This document shows positions 25,699 to 33,177 of a stretch of 64,000 bases of DNA, piece after piece. Numbering within the stretch: the stretch's first letter is position 1; each line of letters starts with the position of its first letter. The DNA comes from Holophagae bacterium (GTDB lineage Bacteria > Acidobacteriota > Holophagae > Acanthopleuribacterales > Acanthopleuribacteraceae), in assembly GCA_029263455.1 (NCBI GenBank), contig JAJCXM010000026.1, forward strand, positions 124,001 through 188,000. The letters are read 5' to 3'. Made by a program: the position numbers and the translations under genes. The notes beneath the pieces are model-generated. The model was not told the origin of the DNA and ran no database searches. It saw nothing but the letters and a program-made list of their open reading frames with translations.

Positions 25699-27338
25699 AA
25701 AACTTCTTAGTGTGCGTAACATTAAGTCTCTGTACTTGCGGTCCATCAAACGAACTTGATCGATCAAAGATAAGCGAATGGGCACAAGGATCAATTAATT
25801 CCCATGAACTTATGTCGCTCCTACGAGAGTCCGAAGCGCAAATCGACTTCAATGATCCTGATTCTGCCTTGCAGGAAATAAAGGAAAGAGTACGGCGTCG
25901 CGTCATCGAGAATGAACTCGAACGGATTGCCCCTTCTCTGGGGTTAAACCTTACGAAAACACGTCTCCAAGTAGAACGTAGTGTAGCAATGGACATCTTT
26001 CATGACGAACTGGCTTCCAATTCCATTTCTGACGATGATCTACGTCGTCAGTATGAAGCTCGTCAAGACGACTTCAAAAATCCTGCTCGTCGCTTGACTT
26101 TGCACTATTTCAAACGAGGATCTAATCGCGACACGTTAAAAGCGGCGGTCAAGAAATTTCGAGGGCGACTCGACTCTGGGGAGACATTTCAATCACTCGC
26201 TTACGAACTTTCCGACTCAACATCGCGCCATCAAAAGGGCCAATTGGGCTGGATTCGCGAATCTGATGTGCCCTCGGCAATCTGGTCGGTTATTTCAAGC
26301 CTCCCTATGGGTGAATTGAGCCAACCGATCTATTCAAATGAAGGCGTTCATCTCTTTCTTGTCAAAGATCATATGGCCGAGTTTCACATAAATTTTGAAG
26401 ACGCGAGAAAACGGTTGATCAAAGAACTTAGGTTCGAGCAACTACGGACGAGCCGTAATAGCCGACTATCTGAAATGACGATCGAACATGATTTCTGGTG
26501 TATTTCGGCTGATGTGCTTTCACAAGATACCCAACTCGATCGGTCCCATGTGATCATGCGGTCAAACGATTACGAGCTAACCAGTGCCGATCTGAATCTT
26601 CTAGTTTCAGAAGCGACAAAATACGGTTGGAGAAATAATTTCAACGACCTCGTTGACTTTCTCAAGGCACGAGAAGTCATCTACTTTAACTTTGTGGATC
26701 GCCTAAATGAACCTGCAATCAAGAATCTTGTAAGAAAAGGAATGACAAGCTGGATACATACGAACACTCGGCAGCGCCTTTTAAAGAAGTGCGTGACCGA
26801 TGACATGCTCCTCGAGTACTTCAGATTGAATCAAGATAAATACGAAACAGAATTAGAACTTAAACTGGATCTGCTTAATTTTCCTTGCCCTTTGCGTATT
26901 GATCCCAATTATTTAATGGGCCATCTTGAAGATGCTGCTTCTCATGAATTGTCCAGCGACGAGTTCAATGCCTTGACACAAATGCTAGAAATTAAACCTC
27001 TCGATATAGGATGGAATACTGTATGGCAAGCTGGTACACATTACCCGGGACCGTTGGCCTATATAACTTCACTGAAGCCAGGATGGATGACGCCACCTCT
27101 CTTTCGCAACAATAGATATATAGCTGTGTATGCGTCTGCGAGGAAGGAACCTGTTTTAAGGTCCCTTGAAGAAGTCAAAAGCGAAGTCTTGATCGACTTC
27201 GTCAACTCGAATTGCGACGCCCTCATAGAGGATTTGGAAAATGAACTAATCAACCAATCGCAAATGCACACTTATGATGAAAATATTCAATCGTTCATTT
27301 CGTCTCTGAAAACACCTTTGCCTCAGCCAAACAATTGA
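25695..27338 (+). CDS. Exported parvulin-type peptidyl-prolyl isomerase / SurA-like foldase
   Basis: A 547-residue protein with a signal sequence ending in CVTLSLCTCG. The cysteines could serve lipid attachment, but the lipobox is not clean. Residues ~110-235 match a parvulin PPIase domain (YEARQDDFKNPARRLTLHYF, then FQSLAYELSDSTSRHQKGQLGWIRESDVPSAIWSVISSLPMGELSQPI over several strands, and EGVHLFLVKDH). The flanking helices resemble SurA/PrsA chaperones. A second, weaker region near residues 370-500 may be a degenerate second domain. ATG 25695 overlaps the sulfatase stop (ATGA), so it is translationally coupled. It could fold or escort the two paralogous secreted proteins that flank the pair; this is inference. 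Confidence 0.85.
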   Translation: MKNFLVCVTLSLCTCGPSNELDRSKISEWAQGSINSHELMSLLRESEAQIDFNDPDSALQEIKERVRRRVIENELERIAPSLGLNLTKTRLQVERSVAMDIFHDELASNSISDDDLRRQYEARQDDFKNPARRLTLHYFKRGSNRDTLKAAVKKFRGRLDSGETFQSLAYELSDSTSRHQKGQLGWIRESDVPSAIWSVISSLPMGELSQPIYSNEGVHLFLVKDHMAEFHINFEDARKRLIKELRFEQLRTSRNSRLSEMTIEHDFWCISADVLSQDTQLDRSHVIMRSNDYELTSADLNLLVSEATKYGWRNNFNDLVDFLKAREVIYFNFVDRLNEPAIKNLVRKGMTSWIHTNTRQRLLKKCVTDDMLLEYFRLNQDKYETELELKLDLLNFPCPLRIDPNYLMGHLEDAASHELSSDEFNALTQMLEIKPLDIGWNTVWQAGTHYPGPLAYITSLKPGWMTPPLFRNNRYIAVYASARKEPVLRSLEEVKSEVLIDFVNSNCDALIEDLENELINQSQMHTYDENIQSFISSLKTPLPQPNN

Positions 27339-27398
27339 TGCCGTTTTCAAGATTGTCCTAAACCTTTAGCGGTGGCGCCACTCGTAATTGACAACTAA

Positions 27399-27416
27399 AT
27401 CCCATATTCATGGGAT
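27399..27416 (+). promoter_or_regulatory. Palindrome upstream of the second paralogous secreted protein gene
   Basis: ATCCCATATTCATGGGAT has perfect seven-base arms and a four-base centre, the same overall 18-base geometry as the kinase and regulator operators, with CCCA/TGGG cores. A further half-site TCCCAT follows at 27422-27427. An AATACT -10-like sequence at 27455-27460 lies 47.5 bases from the centre, about one helical turn farther than at the kinase and regulator promoters. Confidence 0.5.
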
Positions 27417-27484
27417 AGATTTCCCATTTCGATGATGTTTAAAGTAGGGACATTAATACTGCAACCGCGTCGGAGGGCCTTATT

Positions 27485-28036
27485 TTGAAATTAGCTAACA
27501 TTGCCATGTTGTTGGTCGGGTCTCTTTGTTTTGCTCAAACCACGATTCAATACGATTCCGGTATCGCGGGTAATCGTATTCCATACACAATCCAAGGAAG
27601 TAGTGGCAACCTATTTACTGGCTTAGGTAGCTCCAAGACTTTAACTCGGGTTACCTTTTTCATTTCTGTTTTCCCAAGTCCAGGGATATTTGGAATTCAG
27701 ATCCGCGATTCGGGCTTAGCTGCCGCTAATATCGCTGCGACGGCCATCGCGGTGCCGACAACAGGACTTGTGTCGGTCAACTTGGCATCTCCTGTCATAT
27801 TTACGGGTACTGATGTTTGGGTCGCAACCAACGCTTACAATAACAAGGCCGTTCCCCTAGACGGGGTCAGCATGCTGGGTCAGGGATTCCATGCATGGGG
27901 GAGGCAAGCCTCGATCGTAGGCCCCATCGATACGATGGGTGTCATTAATGGCGGCGGAAACCCAGCGAATATGTGGATTCGAATTACAGGCCCAGCTGGG
28001 CTGCCGGTTGAACTTTTACACTTTTCTGCTGAATGA
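27485..28036 (+). CDS. Secreted protein, paralog B, with LPVELLxF C-terminus
   Basis: A 183-residue exported protein with signal peptide (KLANIAMLLVGSLCFAQ). It aligns end to end with the protein at 22985-23545: TTIQYDSGIAGNRIPYTIQG, GNLFTGLGSSKTLTRVTFF, GTDVWVATNAYNNKAVPLDG, GQGFHAWG, and the nearly identical tail NPANMWIRITGPAGLPVELL. By eye well over half the residues are identical, highest at both ends. The start is TTG 27485, supported by CGGAGGG at 27471-27477, eight bases upstream. It has its own upstream palindrome, so expression may be independent of the preceding operon. Function unknown. Confidence 0.87.
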   Translation: MKLANIAMLLVGSLCFAQTTIQYDSGIAGNRIPYTIQGSSGNLFTGLGSSKTLTRVTFFISVFPSPGIFGIQIRDSGLAAANIAATAIAVPTTGLVSVNLASPVIFTGTDVWVATNAYNNKAVPLDGVSMLGQGFHAWGRQASIVGPIDTMGVINGGGNPANMWIRITGPAGLPVELLHFSAE

Positions 28037-28305
28037 ATCTGTACCTTGTACTGACCGGAAGAACTTCAAACCCTTTTCATTTCACGCTCGTCATCACACC
28101 GAAATACCGGTCAGACCAAGCAGCGCCACAAAAAACAACATCTCAATCCGTCCTGACAATCTAGAGGCGGAACACCAGGCCACCGATGACGTCGGCGCTG
28201 ACGAAACCTTGAACATGGTCAGGTGGTGGGTCAGCCACGGGATCTTGATGCCGGAGGTCTGCTGCGAGGCGTTCTTTTTTTAGAAGCCCGCACCAGGCAT
28301 AATAA
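28037..28305. other. Intergenic region with a locally GC-rich stretch
   Basis: Eight-base inverted repeats CTGACCGG (28051-28058) and CCGGTCAG (28107-28114) lie 48 bases apart. From about 28160 to 28272 the sequence is visibly richer in GC than its surroundings and ends in seven Ts (28275-28281). Frames through it give no protein I recognise. It could be a gene remnant or foreign DNA. Confidence 0.35.
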
Positions 28306-30063
28306 TTAGCTTAGGACCTCAACAAATTGGCGTTGCACCAAATCGCGATAGGGGCCCTCATTGGCCATAAGCTGATCGTGGCTGCCTTGCTCGACGACAC
28401 GACCTTTGTCTAAAACCACAACAAGATCCGCATCACGTACCGTGGACAGCCGGTGGGCAATAATTAAGGTCGTTCGCCCCAGCATCAAGCGATCAAGCGC
28501 TTGTTTCACCAGGAACTCACTCTCTGCGTCAAGGGCACTCGTCGCTTCATCTAAGATCAAGATTCTAGGGTTTTTGAGGACAGCACGCGCGATGGCAACT
28601 CGTTGTTTCTGGCCACCACTCAGGCGCACCCCACGTTCGCCAACCTCCGTCTGATAACCATCTGGAAAACTAGAGATAAATTCATCGGCATTGGCCGCCA
28701 TAGCGGCGGCAACGACCGCTTCGTAATCGGACCCCAGTGCGCCATAACGTATGTTTTCCTCGATACTGGTTGAAAACAGGGTGGGTTCTTGTGGAACGAC
28801 ACCTATCTGTTCTCGTAGCCAGGTCGGATCCAAGTCTGTCATAAACTGATCATCCACTAGGATTTGACCACTGCTTGGATCATAGAATCGCGTCAATAAA
28901 CTTGCGATCGTTGACTTCCCGCTTCCCGATCGTCCCACTAAGGCCACTACCTTGCCTATTTCTAAGTGAATACTCACATTTGATAGGGCGGCCATATCGG
29001 GTCGCGTTGGGTAAGCAAAACTAACGTCTTTGAGGGTCACCTGCCCGGCGCAATGTGCAGGTAACAAGCCACCAGACAAGGGGATTTTAGGTTGTCTATC
29101 CAGAATCTGAAACAAACGATCCGCTGCCCCAATGGAACGTACGAAATCTGCAAATAAATTGCCCAAGGCGCCAATGGCTACAGCTACGATCATGGCATAC
29201 AACAAAAAAGACGTCAGCTCGCCTAAGGTCATCAATTGATCAATCACCATATGGCCACCATGCCAAAGAACAAGGGCAATCGAGCCATAACCTAAGAAGG
29301 TTAAGACCCCCTGAAACCAAGCAATACTCGCTGTTCGATAGCGATGGGCCCGAAACGATCGATTGATGGATTTGGCGTAGCGATCACCAGCCGTTGTCTC
29401 GCGCGCAAAGGCGCGTACGACACGAACACCTGCCAAGGTTTCCTCCGCCACTTCATTGGCCCGTGCCAGTTCATCCTGCACCTCGCGTGACAAACGGCGA
29501 ATCACTTTGGAGAACCAGACCGTCCCAAACGCTACGGGTGGAATCACCATCAACATGATCACCGTCAATCGCGGTGATGAATAAAAGAGCAGTGCAATTC
29601 CGCCAATCGCCGACACTAAATTACGCAGGACCATGGAGATATTGACGCTGACCGCGTTTTGCAGCACCGTCGTATCCGACGTCAATCGGCTCAACAATTC
29701 GCCCGTTCGCCTTTGATCGAAGAAGCCGATCTCCTGGCGCATAATATGCCGATAGGTCTGATCTTGTAGTCGAGTGACGATTCGGAAACCGGCTACGGTG
29801 AACAAGTAGTAGCGCAACGCGACGGCCAAGCCCTGAATGGCAAAAATAGCCGCTAACATAATGGCCGTTCGATCTATGGCGGAAAGGCCTTGGTTAAGCG
29901 CACTGTCGATCAAAATGCGGACAGCCTGTGGGTAGGCCAATCCCATCGCACTGCCGACGAGCAAAAACAACGTCGCCAACGTCAACACGCGCCATTCGGG
30001 TTTAGCTAACGAAAAGATGCGCCCGAACTTTGGAAGTAAATCTCGTTTTACTTGGCTCTCCAT
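28306..30063 (-). CDS. ABC exporter, fused permease and ATPase (MsbA-like)
   Basis: A 585-residue half-transporter. Residues ~20-310 contain six membrane helices of the type I exporter fold. The ATPase carries Walker A GRSGSGKST, the Q-loop, signature LSGGQKQRVAIARAVL, Walker B ILILDEATSALD and the switch His in IAHRLSTVRDAD. Such homodimers export lipids, peptides or drugs; the family does not fix the substrate. The frame extends back to 30246, over the divergent stress-protein gene. I take ATG 30063 (MESQVKRDLL) because the upstream residues do not resemble an exporter N-terminus; ATG 30093 is an alternative. It is divergent from the universal stress protein gene. Confidence 0.9.
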   Translation of the reverse strand: MESQVKRDLLPKFGRIFSLAKPEWRVLTLATLFLLVGSAMGLAYPQAVRILIDSALNQGLSAIDRTAIMLAAIFAIQGLAVALRYYLFTVAGFRIVTRLQDQTYRHIMRQEIGFFDQRRTGELLSRLTSDTTVLQNAVSVNISMVLRNLVSAIGGIALLFYSSPRLTVIMLMVIPPVAFGTVWFSKVIRRLSREVQDELARANEVAEETLAGVRVVRAFARETTAGDRYAKSINRSFRAHRYRTASIAWFQGVLTFLGYGSIALVLWHGGHMVIDQLMTLGELTSFLLYAMIVAVAIGALGNLFADFVRSIGAADRLFQILDRQPKIPLSGGLLPAHCAGQVTLKDVSFAYPTRPDMAALSNVSIHLEIGKVVALVGRSGSGKSTIASLLTRFYDPSSGQILVDDQFMTDLDPTWLREQIGVVPQEPTLFSTSIEENIRYGALGSDYEAVVAAAMAANADEFISSFPDGYQTEVGERGVRLSGGQKQRVAIARAVLKNPRILILDEATSALDAESEFLVKQALDRLMLGRTTLIIAHRLSTVRDADLVVVLDKGRVVEQGSHDQLMANEGPYRDLVQRQFVEVLS

Positions 30064-30185
30064 TACAACCGCCCCATTGGATTCAAGCAGCATACATGAT
30101 TTGGACCCATCGATTTCGAACGACCCTGTGAAATTGAACCCAAGCAATGAGAGAATAGGGTATCCGCCAGCAGACAGGAGGACCC

Positions 30186-30605
30186 ATGTTTCAACATCTT
30201 CTGGTACCTGTAGATCTTTCAGATCGCAACCATACAGCCTTAACAACGGCAGTCGATTTGGCCGGGCTAGATGGCGGCAAGATCAGTCTTCTCCACGTCA
30301 TAGAAACCATTCCACATATGGACTTCGATGAAAGTCGCGACTTTTTCGCGGTCATCGAAGAGAAAGCCAAGCAGAAGATACGCGATCTCATAGCTCCATT
30401 CAGCGACACAGACATCAGAATAAGCCCAGAGCTAAGGTACGGTAAAACCGTCAAAGAGATTGTTCTATTTGCCGCTAACTACCAATGCGATTTGATCGTG
30501 CTTACATCTCATCGCATGGATGCCCATGAAATGTCGCGAGGTCTTGGAACCGTAAGCCATCAAGTGGCTTATTTCGCGCAGACTCCAGTGATGCTCGTGA
30601 AATAG
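30186..30605 (+). CDS. Universal stress protein family
   Basis: A 139-residue Usp-domain protein with the Rossmann-like start LLVPVDLSDRNHTALTTAVDLA, LLHVIE, and the C-terminal DLIVLTSHRM...GLGTVSHQVAYFAQTPVMLVK. The ATP-binding form of the family has G-x2-G-x9-G-(S/T); here the first two glycines are replaced (TSHR), so it is probably of the non-ATP-binding UspA type. The start ATG 30186 has AGGAGG upstream. A hairpin follows its stop directly. No partner is indicated, and the divergent ABC exporter shares the promoter region. Confidence 0.9.
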   Translation: MFQHLLVPVDLSDRNHTALTTAVDLAGLDGGKISLLHVIETIPHMDFDESRDFFAVIEEKAKQKIRDLIAPFSDTDIRISPELRYGKTVKEIVLFAANYQCDLIVLTSHRMDAHEMSRGLGTVSHQVAYFAQTPVMLVK

Positions 30606-30606
30606 A

Positions 30607-30628
30607 GAAGGGCGGGAAACCGCCCTTC
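30607..30628. terminator. Bidirectional hairpin terminator between usp and tpx
   Basis: GAAGGGCGG (30607-30615), loop GAAA and CCGCCCTTC (30620-30628) make a perfect nine-base stem with a stable tetraloop. It lies exactly between two convergent genes. The trailing sequence AATTTATC is only modestly T-rich, so efficiency is uncertain. Confidence 0.7.
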
Positions 30629-30634
30629 AATTTA

Positions 30635-31135
30635 TCAAGAGATAGCAGCCATGGCCTTTTCGTAATCTGGCTCTTGCACGATTTCAGGTACAAGTTCCGT
30701 GTGAACAATTTTTCCTTGTCCATCAATGACCACAATCGCTCTCGCCAGCAGGCCCGCCATCGGACCGTCCACAATGCGAACCCCATAAGCATCGCCGAAG
30801 TTCAGGTCACGCAACTCCGAGGCTGTGACAACATTGCTGAGGCCTTCAGCACCACAGAAGCGACCAAAGGCAAATGGCAAATCCCGCGAAACACAAACGA
30901 CAACGGCATCATCGTTTCCACTAATACGCTCGTTAAAGATTCGTGTAGACGTGGCACATACAGGTGTATCAATGCTTGGATAGATATTAAGTACGACTTT
31001 TTTACCTTTGAAATCAGCAAGCGATGTATCCGTAAGGTTCGATTTCGTCAGTTTGAAATCAGGCGCTTGGCTGCCCACATTTGGCAGCACTCCATTTGTG
31101 TTAATTGGGTTTCCTTTAAGCTTGATTTGGGCCAA
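30635..31135 (-). CDS. tpx: Thiol peroxidase (Tpx)
   Basis: A 166-residue atypical two-Cys peroxiredoxin that reduces hydroperoxides using thioredoxin. The peroxidatic cysteine is C60 in PSIDTPVCATS, and the resolving cysteine C94 in FGRFCGAEG, as in E. coli Tpx (C61/C95). The N-terminal KGNPINTNG and the ending GKIVHTELVPEI are also family features. The start codon is TTG 31135, decided by a strong GGGAGGTG four bases upstream on the minus strand and by alignment to the family N-terminus. It follows a small membrane protein gene and hutH on the same strand and is closed by the hairpin at 30607-30628. Confidence 0.96.
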   Translation of the reverse strand: MAQIKLKGNPINTNGVLPNVGSQAPDFKLTKSNLTDTSLADFKGKKVVLNIYPSIDTPVCATSTRIFNERISGNDDAVVVCVSRDLPFAFGRFCGAEGLSNVVTASELRDLNFGDAYGVRIVDGPMAGLLARAIVVIDGQGKIVHTELVPEIVQEPDYEKAMAAIS

Positions 31136-31167
31136 CAGGCACCTCCCTATTCTTTGTAAGATTCATT

Positions 31168-31536
31168 CTAAAACGGTTTCGCTATTGCAAGCCAAGCCGC
31201 GACGGCTAGCAAAGCAAGGGTCGTCCACCATAGCTTTGAGCCAGTATTTTGTAAGCGGTAGCCCATCGGCAGTAGAGCGCCTAAGACGAGCCAAATAGCC
31301 AATTTCCCATACACCCAACCCGGAAACGAGTGGATGCCTAAACGTGCAAGCATGCCAAAACCGCCCACAAGCGCCAACAAGAGCCCAAATCCATGGGTCA
31401 TGGCCAATAGCTTGCGCACTTTGTTTGATTCCTTGTCCCCACCGTTCATAACGTGGACCAAAACTCCACCCACCGAAACAATCGTTGCGAAAATGCCTAC
31501 GAAATGGATCAAGCGATAAATTGTCAATGCCGTCAT
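31168..31536 (-). CDS. Small four-helix membrane protein
   Basis: A 122-residue protein with four hydrophobic helices, roughly residues 5-25, 45-65, 75-95 and 105-120. Histidines sit in helices 1 and 2 (YRLIHFVGIF, MTHGFGLLL), which could hold haem or a metal, but I cannot assign a family with confidence. The start is ATG 31536, with GGAGG six bases upstream; the frame extends to 31569 without a ribosome site. It lies between hutH and tpx on the same strand. An association with peroxide stress would be a guess. Confidence 0.78.
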   Translation of the reverse strand: MTALTIYRLIHFVGIFATIVSVGGVLVHVMNGGDKESNKVRKLLAMTHGFGLLLALVGGFGMLARLGIHSFPGWVYGKLAIWLVLGALLPMGYRLQNTGSKLWWTTLALLAVAAWLAIAKPF

Positions 31537-31627
31537 ATCTTTCCTCCATAGCAATCCACGAAACGGCATCCTAACACGATCAATAGCTCACACAACCGTT
31601 CGCCCACCAAAAGAGCTGCCAAGATTT

Positions 31628-33148
31628 TCAGTTTATGTGGCCACAGACTTCGGCTGCCAATTCCAGCAGGCATCCTGATTCGATCAATTCCTCTGCGGCA
31701 ACTATATCCGACGCCATATAGCGATCCTCGTGCCATGGTTCAACGACTTCCCTCACTTTGGCGACAACGCCCTGTAAAGCTAAGGCAGGTTTACGAGGCT
31801 TTAGGAATTCGAGTCCCTGAACGGCGGCCAACAGTTCGATGGCCAAAACGCGACGGCTATTGATGGTGACATCACGAAACTGGCGGGCAGCGATCGTACC
31901 CATGGAAACATGGTCCTCTTTGGCGGCCGAAGTAGAAATAGAGTCCACCGACGCAGGGTGGCACAAACTTTTGTTCTCACTAACCAAAGAAGCTGCCGTG
32001 CAATGGGCAATCATAAACCCTGAATGAAGACCGCCATCGGCTACCAGGAAGGCAGGCAAATCGGACAAGGTTGGATTGCATAGTCTTTCAATGCGTCGTT
32101 CACTTATGTTGGCCAACTCCGCGACCGCAATTGCGGCAAAATCAAAAGCAAGTGCCAGTGACTGACCGTGGAAATTACCGCCACTTACCAATTCGTTTTC
32201 GGCAGCGAAGACCATGGGGTTGTCGGTGGCACTATTGATTTCGACTTCAAATATTGATTGCACGTGCGTCAACGTATCTCTCGTTGGACCATGCACTTGC
32301 GGCATACAGCGCAGTGAATACGAGTCCTGAACTTTTCCGCAGCCTCGATGAGAATCCATAATTTCGCTTTCATTTAAGAGACGCCAAAGATTGTCTGCAG
32401 ATTCACATTGACCACGGTGAGGCCGAACCTGATGGATTCGTTTGTCAAACGCTCTTCTGGAGCCCATCAGCGATTCGAGCGAAAGAGCGCCTATCAGGTC
32501 AGCATGTTTGGCTAAAGACCATGCATCCCATAAAGACAGTCCGCCAATAGCTGCCATGACCTGAGTTCCATTAATGAGCGCAAGCCCTTCTTTTGCCTCA
32601 AGATCAATCGCTTCAAGCCCCAACGCCCGCAAGACATCGCCAGCGGGTTTAAGTTGCTCGCCTTCAAAGGCCTGGCCTTCGCCAATTAGATTCAGGGCAA
32701 GATGCGCTAAAGGCGCGAGATCACCCGAAGCGCCCACCGAACCCTGCTCTGGGATAAAGGGATGGAAGCCCGCATTTAGCGCATCAACTAATGCTTCCAC
32801 GTTCTTCAAGCGAATGCCCGAATATCCTTTGGCTAGTACATTGGCACGCAGAGCAATCAGTGCTCGGCAGGTTCGCGCATCCAGAGCGCTGCCTACGCCT
32901 GCAGAATGGCTGCGTATCAAGTTATATTGGAGTTGTTGCAGTTTATCGCTGGGAATGACCACCGAGGCGAAATTACCAAAACCCGTGTTAACGCCGTAAA
33001 CGACTTCCTCACGCCTCAGGATATCGTCGACCACCGCTCGTGAAGTATCGATTGCGGAAGCGGCCGTACCTGGTAATTGCGCTCGCGATCCATTGGCAAT
33101 ATCAACGAGATTCTCAAGACTAAGTGTTTCTCCGTCTAGCTGCACCAT
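31628..33148 (-). CDS. hutH: Histidine ammonia-lyase
   Basis: This 506-residue enzyme deaminates L-histidine to urocanate. The self-forming MIO cofactor triad is A140-S141-G142 in GSVGASGDLAPLAHLAL. Other family marks are YGVNTGFGNFA, KVQDSYSLRCMPQVHG, GNFHGQSLALAFD and the AAKEDHVSMG loop. Length matches bacterial HutH (~510). The start ATG 33148 has GGAGG seven bases upstream. Other hut genes (hutU, hutI, hutG) are not in the window, so histidine use must rely on genes elsewhere, or the enzyme serves another purpose. A tyrosine ammonia-lyase is less likely because the active-site His pattern is that of HAL. Confidence 0.95.
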   Translation of the reverse strand: MVQLDGETLSLENLVDIANGSRAQLPGTAASAIDTSRAVVDDILRREEVVYGVNTGFGNFASVVIPSDKLQQLQYNLIRSHSAGVGSALDARTCRALIALRANVLAKGYSGIRLKNVEALVDALNAGFHPFIPEQGSVGASGDLAPLAHLALNLIGEGQAFEGEQLKPAGDVLRALGLEAIDLEAKEGLALINGTQVMAAIGGLSLWDAWSLAKHADLIGALSLESLMGSRRAFDKRIHQVRPHRGQCESADNLWRLLNESEIMDSHRGCGKVQDSYSLRCMPQVHGPTRDTLTHVQSIFEVEINSATDNPMVFAAENELVSGGNFHGQSLALAFDFAAIAVAELANISERRIERLCNPTLSDLPAFLVADGGLHSGFMIAHCTAASLVSENKSLCHPASVDSISTSAAKEDHVSMGTIAARQFRDVTINSRRVLAIELLAAVQGLEFLKPRKPALALQGVVAKVREVVEPWHEDRYMASDIVAAEELIESGCLLELAAEVCGHIN

Positions 33149-33177
33149 TTCTGTACCTCCAACTGGCGGGCAGTTTA

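Noticed and set aside
27371-27380. GTGGCGCCAC palindrome after the foldase gene
   Set aside because: Ten-base perfect palindrome with no loop or T tail; likely chance.
30064-30246. N-terminal extension of the ABC exporter
   Set aside because: It overlaps the start and promoter of the divergent stress-protein gene and does not resemble exporter sequence; a start at 30063 or 30093 is more likely.
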